Notes: generated by a model from the sequence alone, not told the origin. A stretch of 64,000 bases of DNA from Pseudochrobactrum kiredjianiae (GCF_030362795.1 NZ_JAUCBM010000003.1:248001-312000), one strand, 5' to 3'; counted from the stretch's first letter, positions 7,872 through 16,172 are shown. Numbers and translations are program-made.

Positions 7872-8003
7872 ATGAAAGTGTATGAATATATCTCAATTTA
7901 TAATGCTGTAGTTATCTTGCTGGCCATTTCTGTTGTGATGGTGGTCTTTTCTATGTGGCAGTTACGCAAAAGAAGCCGGTCTGCGAGAGAAAAGCATAAA
8001 TAA
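7872..8003 (+). CDS. Small single-pass membrane protein
   Basis: A 43-residue ORF starting MKVYEYISIYNAVVILLAIS, with one transmembrane helix (about residues 11-30) and a basic tail of eight Lys/Arg within 14 residues (QLRKRSRSAREKHK). An AGGAGGAATAAGC ribosome site at ideal spacing precedes the ATG, and a GC-rich hairpin follows directly (8006-8029). The positive-inside rule puts the tail in the cytoplasm. The function is unknown; the strong initiation signal and helix make it more credible than a chance ORF. Confidence 0.6.
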   Translation: MKVYEYISIYNAVVILLAISVVMVVFSMWQLRKRSRSAREKHK

Positions 8004-8005
8004 GA

Positions 8006-8029
8006 AAAGCCCCGCAATTACAGGGCTTT
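8006..8029 (+). terminator. Terminator-like hairpin
   Basis: AAAGCCC pairs with GGGCTTT around a 10 nt loop directly after the small membrane protein stop. The T tract is short, so efficiency may be low. Confidence 0.55.
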
Positions 8030-8064
8030 GCTAGCAATTTTAGCGTTATAAAAAGGCTTCAGGT

Positions 8065-8682
8065 TTACGTCAGTGGTGACATGACGCCTTTTTGATAGGC
8101 CGGTCGTGCTTTAAGGCGTTCATACCAGTCTTCCAGTGCGGGCATGGAGGGGCGATCAATGGGAAATGAAAACCACGAATAAGCAATCGAGCCTAAAGGA
8201 ATGTCGCCAATGCCAAGATTTTCGCCTGACAAATAGGGAGATTTTGTCAGAGCTGTATTGGCCATCTCCATCAATGCTGTGCAATGTTTGATGCCATGGC
8301 TAATCTCATCTTCATTGCGTTGCTCGGCTGTGTAACGCACTAAATTCCAGAACAGGTTTCTGAATGGCATGCCGAATGACAGGGATGTCCAGTCCATCCA
8401 TTTTTCAGCTGCAAACCAGAGTTGAGGGTCAGATGGTGCGAAAGGCGCTTGTCCGTATTTCTGCGCGAGATAACGAACAATCACATTCGATTCCCAGAGA
8501 ATAAAACCCTCATCCTCCAAACAAGGGATGCGGCCATTTGGGTTTTTAGCAAGATAGTCCGGTTCAGAAACGATCCCGAACTCACCGCCAGCCGGAATGG
8601 ATTCATAAGTGAGATTAAGCTCTTCCGCGCACCAAAGTACTTTTCGGACATTGCTTGAGTTAATACGGCCCCATATTTTCAT
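8065..8682 (-). CDS. Glutathione S-transferase family protein
   Basis: A 205-residue protein with the two-domain GST plan. The N-terminal thioredoxin-like domain (1-80) starts MKIWGRINSSNVRKVLWCAEEL and holds N-P-N-G-R-I-P-C-L with the conserved cis-Pro, then WESNVIVRYLA for the glutathione gamma-glutamyl site. A helical C-terminal domain follows. The Ser in NSSNVRK is the likely activating residue, as in theta/beta-like classes. These cytoplasmic enzymes conjugate or reduce small electrophiles with glutathione; the substrate is unknown. It is a single gene with AT-rich flanks. Confidence 0.92.
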   Translation of the reverse strand: MKIWGRINSSNVRKVLWCAEELNLTYESIPAGGEFGIVSEPDYLAKNPNGRIPCLEDEGFILWESNVIVRYLAQKYGQAPFAPSDPQLWFAAEKWMDWTSLSFGMPFRNLFWNLVRYTAEQRNEDEISHGIKHCTALMEMANTALTKSPYLSGENLGIGDIPLGSIAYSWFSFPIDRPSMPALEDWYERLKARPAYQKGVMSPLT

Positions 8683-8889
8683 TTGCTGTGCTTTCAGATA
8701 ATATAATCAATGACCTGTAGGGTCATTATATGAGCTAAGCGCTTATTCTTTCGGTTTGGCAACAGTATTTTCTTGTGTGCTTTTATGCGATTTCAGTGAA
8801 AATTTGCGATCTAACGGGGAGGTGAGGCTTATGCCTTACTTCGTTGTAAAGCATGTGGTGCCGACAGAAATGCATATATAAAACGGTTC

Positions 8890-8924
8890 ATTGCCGGTTT
8901 CAGGTACTATCAGAAACCGGTAAT
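8890..8924. terminator. Stem-loop between GST and rpiB
   Basis: ATTGCCGGTTTC pairs with GAAACCGGTAAT around an 11 nt loop. It lies just past the rpiB stop on the minus strand and is probably its terminator, although the T run is short. Confidence 0.55.
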
Positions 8925-8948
8925 AGAAAATGAACATAATGGGGGAGC

Positions 8949-9398
8949 TTAAGCTTCCATTGCTTCAATCATCTCAACGCGTGTGGCATGCCGTCCGCCT
9001 TCGAACGCGGCACCGAGAAACGCATCCACAATATCAAGCGCCAGACCTTCGCCAACAACGCGCACACCAATGGATAGCATATTCGCATTATTGTGTTCAC
9101 GGATCATGCGGGCTGAGAAAGTATCTGAGCAGACACCGCAGCGAATAGATTTCACTTTATTGGCAGCCATCATAATACCCTGACCTGTGCCGCAAAGAAT
9201 GATGCCATATTGGCAGTCTCCGGAAGCAACGCGCTGCGCTGCCGCTTCACCGTGTGTGGGATAAGGGGTGCTTTCCGGTGTTGTCGGGCCGATATCAACG
9301 GCGACCCAGCCTTTCGCAGTAATATGGCTGGCGATTATCTGACGAAGCTGAATAGCGGCATGATCGCTTGAGAGAACAATACGTTTATTGGCAGGCAT
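8949..9398 (-). CDS. rpiB: Ribose 5-phosphate isomerase B (RpiB/LacAB type)
   Basis: 149 residues from the ATG at 9398 (the frame extends upstream to 9491 without a good start). RpiB/LacAB features: SSDHAAIQLRQII at the N-terminus (substrate-binding Asp/His), YP-x-x-G-x-AA, the active-site Cys in YGIILCGTGQG, and RMIREHNNANMLSIGVRVVG. It interconverts ribose 5-phosphate and ribulose 5-phosphate in the pentose phosphate pathway. In Brucellaceae some members act on tetrulose phosphates in erythritol catabolism, but no erythritol genes are near, so the housekeeping role is more likely. Confidence 0.93.
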   Translation of the reverse strand: MPANKRIVLSSDHAAIQLRQIIASHITAKGWVAVDIGPTTPESTPYPTHGEAAAQRVASGDCQYGIILCGTGQGIMMAANKVKSIRCGVCSDTFSARMIREHNNANMLSIGVRVVGEGLALDIVDAFLGAAFEGGRHATRVEMIEAMEA

Positions 9399-9996
9399 GA
9401 TGAAATAGCTCCGGTTTTGGGAAAGAGGGTGAGAGATATCATGGGAAATGTCTGATGATCCCGAATATTTGTTCCGCTTTATACGAAACAAAACGAACCA
9501 GAGGTAGTCCTGTGAGTGTTTATGAGACAGGTCAGTTGAGTGACTGCTATTATAGTGCCTGAGATCATAAAAAGCGGCTATGTCAGTTCATAGCTGTGGG
9601 AACGTAGCCATACAAACCCACCCGAATTGAACAAGAGATCTATTCGCGCTAAGGCGAACGTGTCTGATTCTTTAGTGATTGTGAATATAGAAGATTACGT
9701 GATTTTATAAGCTAAGATCAGGAAATTAATAATCAAACCAGATAGGCGTCAGGTTGTTTCAACATTGTAAAATCCACGGCTAACAATACCGTTTATGAAA
9801 AACTTGCTGGTTGTTTGATTGAAAATGAAAGGGGGGCTACACACTCAATCCATCGTAATTTTGTCCCCCCTCAGGTCAAGATTACAGGAGAATATGTAGC
9901 CCATGGAAAGCATATAAGACTCTGTGCCGCTGTGGGGTCTGTAACGCATTCTTATTCTGACAGACCTTAGCAATGCAGAGGTGTCAGAGAATATGT
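9399..9996. other. 600 bp intergenic region with several stem-loops
   Basis: No convincing gene. I see a TTCGC/GCGAA hairpin near 9644-9660, a GTGGG/CCCAC pair near 9596-9621, a six-base GGGGGG (9831-9836) facing CCCCCC (9865-9870), and GGTCTGT/ACAGACC (9936-9942 with 9960-9966). No tRNA or protein-coding pattern is apparent. A structured RNA cannot be excluded. Confidence 0.4.
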
Positions 9997-10218
9997 TTAT
10001 TCATCGGCTAGTTTGTATTTTCCGCGGCTGACACGGACATACAGTGCTTCGGAAGTCAGTCTGTTATCTGTGCAGTTATGAGCCATATAAGAGAAGTAAC
10101 GGGGATAAGACCAACCTTTCGCTATACGGCGCACATCTCTGGGCGTGAATGGCTCTTTCAACGTGCCATGCAACCTAACCGCGTCTTTGATAAGTGGGTA
10201 GATGCTCGCTTTGTCCAT
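9997..10218 (-). CDS. Small winged-helix-like protein
   Basis: A 73-residue protein. The pattern FTPRDVRRIAKGW, then F-x-Y-M-x-x-x-C-x-x-N, then LYVRVSRGKYKLADE resembles the small winged-helix domain of the type F-T-x-x-D-V ... F-x-R-V-x-R-G-x-Y-x-L seen at the ends of several DNA-associated proteins. DNA binding is therefore plausible but unproven. There is no clear ribosome site before the ATG at 10218. A TATAAT-like -10 lies at 10244-10249 (minus strand), and a G12 tract (10266-10277) occupies the spot where the -35 should be. Confidence 0.55.
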   Translation of the reverse strand: MDKASIYPLIKDAVRLHGTLKEPFTPRDVRRIAKGWSYPRYFSYMAHNCTDNRLTSEALYVRVSRGKYKLADE

Positions 10219-10265
10219 GACTTATAATAAAATATCATTGTGCATTATAATATCCCCCTGAATAT

Positions 10266-10277
10266 GGGGGGGGGGGG
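10266..10277. repeat. G12 homopolymer tract
   Basis: Twelve consecutive G on the plus strand, 48-59 bp upstream of the winged-helix-like gene start. A facing CCCCC lies at 10253-10257. Long G/C tracts slip during replication and are classic phase-variation elements when they sit in promoters. Here the tract overlaps the expected -35/spacer region of the minus-strand gene. Confidence 0.8.
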
Positions 10278-10306
10278 CTTTGCAGCTTGACAGTTTTTTA
10301 CCTGTT

Positions 10307-10492
10307 TTAATGCAAAGCTCTGACGCATCCGTTGCAATGAATTTGATTGAGCAAATCCACCATCTGATCAGTTTTAATAATATCCAAGCCTATAACTGTT
10401 TTGCCATTATGTCTGGCTAGGCCGCCTGTAATGATATCAAAAACACACCATTGACCATCTGGCAGTTTCTTCATGTCGTAACGTATTCTCAT
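10307..10492 (-). CDS. Small unnamed protein, paralog 2 of 3
   Basis: A 61-residue protein starting MRIRYDMKKLPDGQWCVFDI and ending HCNGCVRALH. It shares the same blocks (DI-x-TG, HNG, VIGL, TD, MV-x-x-LN, IH-x-NG) with paralogs at 4972-5172 and 16371-16556 and is closer to paralog 3, including the C-terminal R-x-LH. No signal peptide or membrane segment. The ATG has no clear ribosome site (AT-rich leader). Small RNA copy 2 begins about 315 bp upstream on the opposite strand. Confidence 0.78.
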   Translation of the reverse strand: MRIRYDMKKLPDGQWCVFDIITGGLARHNGKTVIGLDIIKTDQMVDLLNQIHCNGCVRALH

Positions 10493-10795
10493 AATTTATT
10501 GCTTTAGGTGGTGAGTGTTTTGCGAATAAGAAACGGCTTGATACATTGAAAATAACAATGATCAATATGATATTTAATTAAATTAACATTATGCATGAAA
10601 TGCAATTTGACATGTTATATCAAGATATTCTTATGTTTATGTAATATGTGTTTTATGAAAATAAAAATCTTATTTATATTTTTTAATTTATAATATTGTA
10701 TATGTAATATTATTATCAGACATTCATCTTTGGATGAGAGTTTCAGTTTTATAATAAATTTATTGCTTTGAACATGATTAGAACACAATCTCGAT
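10493..10795. other. Very AT-rich intergenic stretch
   Basis: About 300 bp of strongly AT-rich sequence between paralog 2 and small RNA copy 2. It has no ORF or repeat that I can support. It could be a binding zone for a xenogeneic silencer of the MucR/Ros type (inference only). Confidence 0.4.
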
Positions 10796-10801
10796 CTATA
10801 T
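10796..10801 (+). promoter_or_regulatory. -10 element (CTATAT) of small RNA copy 2
   Basis: CTATAT is in the same position relative to the conserved RNA as in copy 1. A conserved ACACAAT lies 9-11 bp upstream in both; the -35 is less clear here (TGATTAG region). Confidence 0.5.
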
Positions 10802-10807
10802 ATACAT

Positions 10808-10949
10808 CACAGGCATTGCTGAGGAGCGCTGGTACGCGTCTGACGCTCGCAAATGTCTTCATCAACTTAGCTTTTGACCACGGATGTACTGGCACTAGCA
10901 ATTAAATGATGAGTAGGAAGGTCGGTGCATTTTTGCCCCGGCCTTTTTT
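10808..10949 (+). ncRNA. Probable small RNA, copy 2 of 2
   Basis: About 140 nt aligned end to end with 6331-6470. The blocks GGCATTGCTGA, TACGCGTCTGACGCTCGC, AAATGTCTTCAT, TTTGACCACGGATGTACTGG and GAGTAGGAAGGTCGGTGCA are identical or nearly so, while flanking DNA is unrelated. Differences fall in the first hairpin loop and around 10887-10910. It ends in the same intrinsic terminator (10919-10948). Conservation confined to a promoter-to-terminator unit is what a duplicated sRNA gene would show. It is followed by a Nudix gene on the same strand, from which the terminator separates it. Confidence 0.7.
10919..10948 (+). terminator. Intrinsic terminator of small RNA copy 2
   Basis: AGGTCGGTGC and GCCCCGGCCT form the stem, followed by T6, as in copy 1. 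Confidence 0.85.
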
Positions 10950-11107
10950 ATTGGGCAATCCGGTTTCTTTAAATCATATGCCAATCAACGGTGCGTAAAT
11001 TGCTCTCTTGCCGTTTTTTGCTTGGTTTCGTCGCCACACCGGCTTTTGTTGTAAAGGCGGGTGTGCGAAAAATACTCTTCTTTCGAATCTTGTGTGAGGG
11101 GTGACGT

Positions 11108-11554
11108 ATGGGAGAGCGTGAAAGATATATGCAATCGGCAGCGGTATTTATGATCTTGCGAAAAGACACGCAGATTCTGTTATTGCAACGTCAGTTTACA
11201 GGCTGGATGGATGGGCATTTTAGTTTTCCTGCCGGAGCTTTAGAGGCGGGCGAGACTGTTAAATCTGCTGCGATACGCGAGGCTCTCGAAGAAGTTGGTG
11301 TAACGGTTCGGCCTCAGGACGCCGCATTTGCACATATGATGCACTGTAAGACAGGCTCATCCGCCTGGACGGGGTATTTCTTTACCTCTGTAAAATGGGG
11401 CGGTGAGCCGCGTGTCTGTGAGAGCGATAAGCATGCCGATATTTTGTGGTGTGAAAGCACTATGCTCCCAGATAATCTTATTCCTTATGTCCGACAGGCC
11501 GTGGAAATGATTGATCGTGGCGAGGCTTATTCAGAGTTCGGATGGGAGAACTAG
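11108..11554 (+). CDS. Nudix hydrolase
   Basis: A 148-residue protein with a fully canonical Nudix box, GALEAGETVKSAAIREALEE followed by VGV (residues about 42-64), which places the catalytic Glu residues for metal binding. The N-terminus (AAVFMILRKDTQILLLQRQF) and the C-terminal WCESTMLPDNLIPYVRQA fit small MutT/ADP-ribose-type enzymes. It hydrolyses a nucleoside diphosphate-linked substrate in the cytoplasm; the substrate is not predictable. A GAGGGG ribosome site precedes the ATG. Confidence 0.92.
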   Translation: MGERERYMQSAAVFMILRKDTQILLLQRQFTGWMDGHFSFPAGALEAGETVKSAAIREALEEVGVTVRPQDAAFAHMMHCKTGSSAWTGYFFTSVKWGGEPRVCESDKHADILWCESTMLPDNLIPYVRQAVEMIDRGEAYSEFGWEN

Positions 11555-11687
11555 AGCTTGGTTTGTTCTTTTTAAATAAGCATATTTAAATATATACATG
11601 AACAAACAGCGTCTTATATGAGAACTTTTCAGGAATTTTTAGTTTTAACTGTTTGTTTTTAATATTTGAGAGCTAATTTAACGCTGA

Positions 11688-12017
11688 TTAAATATGGCCT
11701 TTAATGATTTTATCTCTGCATGTTTCCATAATGTCGGTGACTAATCTTAATTGGTAATTATAAATTAGTTTTTCACCTTTGCCGCGATTTACAAATCCGT
11801 CTTGTTTAATGATGTTGTTTACGCGTTTGATTTCTGCATATTTCTCACGACAGGTGGATGCCGGCGTTGCTCTTTGTGTGAAGAGTGTGCCATCGCTTAA
11901 GGGGATACGCGGCGTTGAAAACTTTGCGTCTTTTTCTGCTTCTGTTGTTGTGCAGCCCGCTAAGGTGATCAATGCAGCGCCTAACAGGAAGTTACGATTG
12001 AACATGATTATTCTCAT
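11688..12017 (-). CDS. Small lipoprotein of unknown function
   Basis: 109 residues, or 105 if the second ATG at 12005 is used. A lipoprotein signal peptide (FNRNFLLGAALITLAGC) has the lipobox LAGC, so the mature protein should be lipid-anchored at Cys. The mature part is polar and carries two further Cys (TCREKY and ETCRDK). I recognise no family. It is a lone gene with AT-rich flanks. Confidence 0.65.
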   Translation of the reverse strand: MRIIMFNRNFLLGAALITLAGCTTTEAEKDAKFSTPRIPLSDGTLFTQRATPASTCREKYAEIKRVNNIIKQDGFVNRGKGEKLIYNYQLRLVTDIMETCRDKIIKGHI

Positions 12018-12181
12018 GGCAGATGATCTGTGTGATTGTCTTGTGAGGTATTTTCAAAGCAGAGTCAAATAATATGACTATAAAACTCATGTAATAATGC
12101 CGTGCCAATAGAGATAATTTATCGGATTGATTGCCTCGCCGTTTTATTGCGGATCGGGCACGGGAGTATGAAACACGTTTT

Positions 12182-12288
12182 AGAGCGGCTTACGTTTAAA
12201 TTGGACCATGGCGCTCGCTCCGGATTCTTTAGTTGATCACATTGTCATGCCATTCAAGTTGATCCAACTTGAATGTGAAATGCTCTAG
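12182..12288. repeat. Palindromic intergenic repeat bounded by TAGAGC/GCTCTA
   Basis: About 107 bp, related end to end to 51916-52021: both contain GTTTAA, GCTCGCTC, then TCAAGTTGATCCAACTTGA and GTGAAATGCTCTAG. The inner stem is TTCAAGTTG/CAACTTGAA. The CTA at its right end is the reverse complement of the TAG stop of the truncated hemoglobin gene. It resembles the rhizobial RIME / Brucella Bru-RS type of element (known class, match from memory). Confidence 0.75.
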
Positions 12289-12704
12289 CGGGAACGGCGT
12301 GTGTGGCGCGGAGCTGTTATTTTGCCTGCATGGGCGGCAATCGCCATCTCAAAACTGTCAGCAATCCGATGCGCCCGATCAATGAAAATCATAGCCGCAT
12401 CCTCAGGAAAGATTTCCCGCGCTGTTTGTTCAAAGAGGGAGAGCCATCGATCGAAATGCTCATTTTTAAGGTCAAGCTTCAGATGCGGAGGCATTGGACG
12501 CCCCTCATAGCCCCCGGTTTTGAGAACAATTGCTGACCAAAACTCTGTAATTTGTGCAATGTGATGATCCCAGTCTTCTACAGCCTGCGCGAAAATGGGG
12601 CCAATCAGTTCATCTTCACGAGCGCGCCCGTAAAATCTTGTAACCAGCATTTGAATGGATGTCTGGTCAATGGATGCATGTGGTTGATTGATAAGAACAG
12701 TCAT
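12285..12704 (-). CDS. Group III truncated hemoglobin
   Basis: 139 residues. The 2-over-2 globin pattern of group III is visible: LVTRFYGRAREDELIGPIF (helix B, Tyr/Phe at the distal side), EFWSAIVLKTGGYEGRPMPPH and LKNEHFDRWLSLFEQT, where His is the likely proximal heme ligand. These small hemoproteins bind O2, NO or peroxide; proposed roles include electron transfer and stress protection under low oxygen. The stop codon TAG is the edge of a palindromic repeat and the final residues RHTRRSR are basic, so the C-terminus may have been set by repeat insertion. Confidence 0.9.
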   Translation of the reverse strand: MTVLINQPHASIDQTSIQMLVTRFYGRAREDELIGPIFAQAVEDWDHHIAQITEFWSAIVLKTGGYEGRPMPPHLKLDLKNEHFDRWLSLFEQTAREIFPEDAAMIFIDRAHRIADSFEMAIAAHAGKITAPRHTRRSR

Positions 12705-13069
12705 AATGCGTGCTAAAACTACTCATGTCGTGAAAGTAAATGGTCGCCGATGATAGACGGTTAAGCCTCTGCAAACCAGAGGGTGAGGCTAACTTGTAAA
12801 GCGTCCGGTGCAATGCAGGCCGGGGCGTAAAGCTGCGATTTCATACGGCAAAATTCCATGAAGACTTTATTTGCCCGATAGTACTGAATTGCACGTTTAG
12901 GTACGTGATTGCTATATTTGTGATTTATTTACAACTTAAACGATAATAAAATACTCTATTATAAAATTAAATTGTCATTTTATAAAAATGCGAAATACTG
13001 CCCCTGTTTAACGCAGCCTGCAAATTACTCCTAGGTTGAGTAAAGCAGCAGGCTGATGGGGGGATTTAT
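12705..13069. other. Intergenic region upstream of the autotransporter gene
   Basis: About 365 bp shared by two divergent genes. It becomes AT-rich toward 12900-13010 and ends in a GGGGGGATTTAT ribosome site before the ATG at 13070. No ORF that I can support. Confidence 0.5.
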
Positions 13070-16000
13070 ATGCATAAATTCAAGCATTCTCTTCTATCCC
13101 AGACAGCTTTGGTCTCTATGGCCAGCTCGATGTCAGTTGCGCTGATGTTTGCTATGGTGCCGATGGCGTGGAGTAGCTCAGCGGCATCCGCGGCGGCATG
13201 TACCGCAAACGCTAATGGTTCATTTGCCTTGGGAGCAAATGGTGCCGTTAATCAAACGAGTTGTGAGATTAACTTTGTGGCTCCGGTTATCGGGAACACC
13301 AGTATCTGGAACCTTGGCTTTCAAGTCTATAGCCAGGGTGGCAAAAACAATGTCATGACGATCGGTAGTGATATTACTACGACCTTGAAAGGCACTGGAG
13401 GTATCGCTGTCTATGGGGCGACGCCAACAACACTATCGACATTTGATGCATCCGGAAAAACCATCAATCTGACAATTGCAAATATAGATGCAAATGCATC
13501 GATACCTGCCGGTGATCATATTCCAAAAGTCGGGCTTGGTGTGTCGCATGCTTCAACTGCGAAAATTGGAACATTCAATCTGACAATGCTGAATTTACCA
13601 TCTGGTAATGATGGGAGTTTCGGTGGCGGGCGGTTTGAGCATTATGGTGTTGTTACAGGCTCTTCCGTGAGTGCAGACGAGACCGCAGCATTCAACGGAC
13701 TGTATTCCAGGGCCGAGTTTGATAATCTTGATATTAAAATGAGCTCTGCCAGTCAGGGTGGGTTCTTGACTTCCAATTATCCGCTGCTTGTCGGTATCCG
13801 TGCCATTCAGGGAGCGGGAAAGAATTCAGGCAATGGCACATCAGGCTATGTTGATGTGAAGCAAAATCTCAATATTGATCTGCAAGCACAGCAAAATGAT
13901 GCCATCGGCATTTATATTTCGGGTGGCGATTCACAGGTTCATCTGAATAACAGTAATATCAAGGTAACTAGTCAATCAACCAGAGCAAATGCAATACGAC
14001 TAGGTAAAACGGCAGCGATCGGAACCGGTTCTGGGAAATTGTATTCCAGCGGTGCAATGGTACTCGACACGACCAATGCAGCCAATAGCGCTACGATTGA
14101 TATTATTTGGCAGGGTGCATTGCTTGATGCGAATGAGAATAGCAGCAGCACGACCATTAAGAGTGCGAAAACTGCAATTGCAGTGGCGGGGAATAAGGAT
14201 CAGTCCGGCCCTGCGAAAACGATTACTTCATTCAACAATCTGATCGCCACGACCACCTCTCAGTCAGCTAATCTCATTAATGTTGCCAATAATCAGGCAG
14301 AATATGAGCTAAATGTACGCGGAGCACAAAGTGCGATGACCGCTGCTGCCAATGGCTGGCTCTTGAATGTGGAGGGCGCAACGAACAGGCCAAGTCTGGT
14401 CAACTTCAACTTTTCTGAGGGAAATATGCAGGGGCTGGTGAATGTCCAGGCAGCCTCAACTTTGAACCTTAATCTTGATAAGGCAGGCGTCTGGTTGCTC
14501 AAGGAAAAAGGCGGGACAGGTTCGTCAACAACCTCCACCTTTACGCAGCTTAACCTGACAAATAATGCACGTGTCGATGCTTTCGGGGATTTTACCCTGG
14601 CAGGTAATATCGCCAGCACCAGCGGTATTTTAAATCTATCAGACGGGGTTGCGACAAATACACTAACGATTAAAGGGAATTATGTAGGTAGCGGTAATGC
14701 TTTGCTGCAGTTGGATACTTTCCTCGGTGGCAGTGGTTCGGATAGTGATCGTCTCATCAATGATGGCGGAACAATAACCGGCCAGACATTTGTCCGGATT
14801 AATAATACTGATACTGCCGATACGGGGGCAGAGACTGAGCCAGGGCACGGCATCAAGATTGTGCGTTCTGTTAATGGCGGCACAACAACAAGTGATGCAT
14901 TTGCTCTGGATGGCACAGCTAACAATGCGTATCAGTTCGACGGTCATACGGTTGTTGGTGCCGGTGCTTATGCTTACAGCTTGTATAAAGGTGCCAACCC
15001 GAACAGTACATCTGCGACGGATGAATATGGGGATGAGGCTCTCGATAATGACTGGTATTTGCGCTCCCAACTGAACAAAGATGAAGAGCAATATACTGCG
15101 GGTGTTCCGATATACGAAGCTTATCCTCAGTTACTTTTAGGCTTAAATGGTCTGCCGACCCTGCAACAGCGTGTTGGAAACCGTTATTGGAACAATGCGG
15201 GCAACAGGGTGCTTACGCAGGGGGCAGATGCAATTCAGCCATATGCCCCTGCAGAAGAGGCCGGTGTTCTGATCGAAGAAAATGGCATATGGGGGCGTAT
15301 TGAAGGCTCTCACACCAAGATCAAATCGAGGGAATCTACCTCCGGCACGGATTATGATTATAATATTTTCAAAATGCAGGCCGGTCTTGACGGTTTGCTG
15401 CATGAAACCGAGAACGGGAAATTAATCGGTGGTGTGACTGTTCATTATGTGAATGGTTCTGCGGATGTTTATTCTGCTCATGGTGATGGTGATATTAAGA
15501 CGAATGGCTATGGCTTTGGCGGAACGCTGACATGGTATGGCGAAAGCGGATTTTATATTGATAATCAGGCGCAAGTGACCTGGTATGATAGCGATCTCAA
15601 TTCAAAAACGGCCAATACATCCCTTGTTAACGGGAATAATGGACTTGGTTATGCTGTGTCCGTTGAAACCGGTAAGCGTGTTACGCTTGATGAACATTGG
15701 TCCGTCACACCGCAGGCGCAATTGATTTATTCGAATGTGCGCTTTGACAGTTTTACCGATCAATTCAATGGTCATGTTTCCAAGGATCGCGCGGATAGTT
15801 TGCAGGGTCGTCTTGGCCTAAGTGCAGATTATCAGAACTCATGGCTAAATGGGCAAGGCAACACCAATCGCAGTCATGTTTATGGCATCGCAAATCTGTA
15901 TAATGAGTTCCTGAATGGAACAAAGGTCGATGTCAGCGGTGTTGGCTTTACCAATAAACAAGAGCGTCTGTGGGCGGGAATTGGTCTCGGCGGTTCTTAT

Positions 16001-16117
16001 AACTGGAATGACGACAAATACTCAGTCTATGGCGAAGGTTCAGTGAATACCAGTCTCAAGAACTTTGGCGATAGCTATGCTTTCAAGGGAACTGTTGGTT
16101 TCCGCGTGAAGTGGTAA
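13070..16117 (+). CDS. Autotransporter outer membrane beta-barrel protein
   Basis: 1015 residues. A signal peptide of about 40 residues (hydrophobic core SVALMFAMVPMAW, cleavage near ASAAA) is followed by a passenger of about 690 residues, rich in Asn, Ser, Thr and Gly with parallel beta-helix character. The C-terminal autotransporter domain (about 745-1015) starts around ENGIWGRIEG, has alternating aromatic beta strands and ends in FRVKW; a terminal aromatic residue is typical for BAM-dependent barrels. The passenger has an early Cys pair (ACTANANGSF and TSCEIN). The classical (type Va) layout suggests a surface adhesin or enzyme displayed on the outer membrane; no catalytic triad is evident. 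It is monocistronic with its own terminator. Confidence 0.92.
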   Translation: MHKFKHSLLSQTALVSMASSMSVALMFAMVPMAWSSSAASAAACTANANGSFALGANGAVNQTSCEINFVAPVIGNTSIWNLGFQVYSQGGKNNVMTIGSDITTTLKGTGGIAVYGATPTTLSTFDASGKTINLTIANIDANASIPAGDHIPKVGLGVSHASTAKIGTFNLTMLNLPSGNDGSFGGGRFEHYGVVTGSSVSADETAAFNGLYSRAEFDNLDIKMSSASQGGFLTSNYPLLVGIRAIQGAGKNSGNGTSGYVDVKQNLNIDLQAQQNDAIGIYISGGDSQVHLNNSNIKVTSQSTRANAIRLGKTAAIGTGSGKLYSSGAMVLDTTNAANSATIDIIWQGALLDANENSSSTTIKSAKTAIAVAGNKDQSGPAKTITSFNNLIATTTSQSANLINVANNQAEYELNVRGAQSAMTAAANGWLLNVEGATNRPSLVNFNFSEGNMQGLVNVQAASTLNLNLDKAGVWLLKEKGGTGSSTTSTFTQLNLTNNARVDAFGDFTLAGNIASTSGILNLSDGVATNTLTIKGNYVGSGNALLQLDTFLGGSGSDSDRLINDGGTITGQTFVRINNTDTADTGAETEPGHGIKIVRSVNGGTTTSDAFALDGTANNAYQFDGHTVVGAGAYAYSLYKGANPNSTSATDEYGDEALDNDWYLRSQLNKDEEQYTAGVPIYEAYPQLLLGLNGLPTLQQRVGNRYWNNAGNRVLTQGADAIQPYAPAEEAGVLIEENGIWGRIEGSHTKIKSRESTSGTDYDYNIFKMQAGLDGLLHETENGKLIGGVTVHYVNGSADVYSAHGDGDIKTNGYGFGGTLTWYGESGFYIDNQAQVTWYDSDLNSKTANTSLVNGNNGLGYAVSVETGKRVTLDEHWSVTPQAQLIYSNVRFDSFTDQFNGHVSKDRADSLQGRLGLSADYQNSWLNGQGNTNRSHVYGIANLYNEFLNGTKVDVSGVGFTNKQERLWAGIGLGGSYNWNDDKYSVYGEGSVNTSLKNFGDSYAFKGTVGFRVKW

Positions 16118-16140
16118 TTGCATAGCCATAAAACACGACA

Positions 16141-16170
16141 GCGGGCGCTACTTATGGGCGCCCGTTTTGT
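16141..16170 (+). terminator. Rho-independent terminator of the autotransporter gene
   Basis: CGGGCGC (16142-16148) pairs with GCGCCCG (16158-16164) and is followed by TTTTGTTG. Confidence 0.85.
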
Positions 16171-16172
16171 TG

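Noticed and set aside
8831-8881. 16-codon ORF with a strong GGGGAGG site
   Set aside because: Too short to support alone and followed by an in-frame stop; possibly a decayed gene start.
9541-9680. 6S RNA or tmRNA candidate
   Set aside because: Hairpins are present but I could not fit either consensus, and no tRNA-like end was found.
14663-15091. Long minus-strand ORF inside the autotransporter gene
   Set aside because: It is the shadow of a long coding region; no ribosome site or domain.
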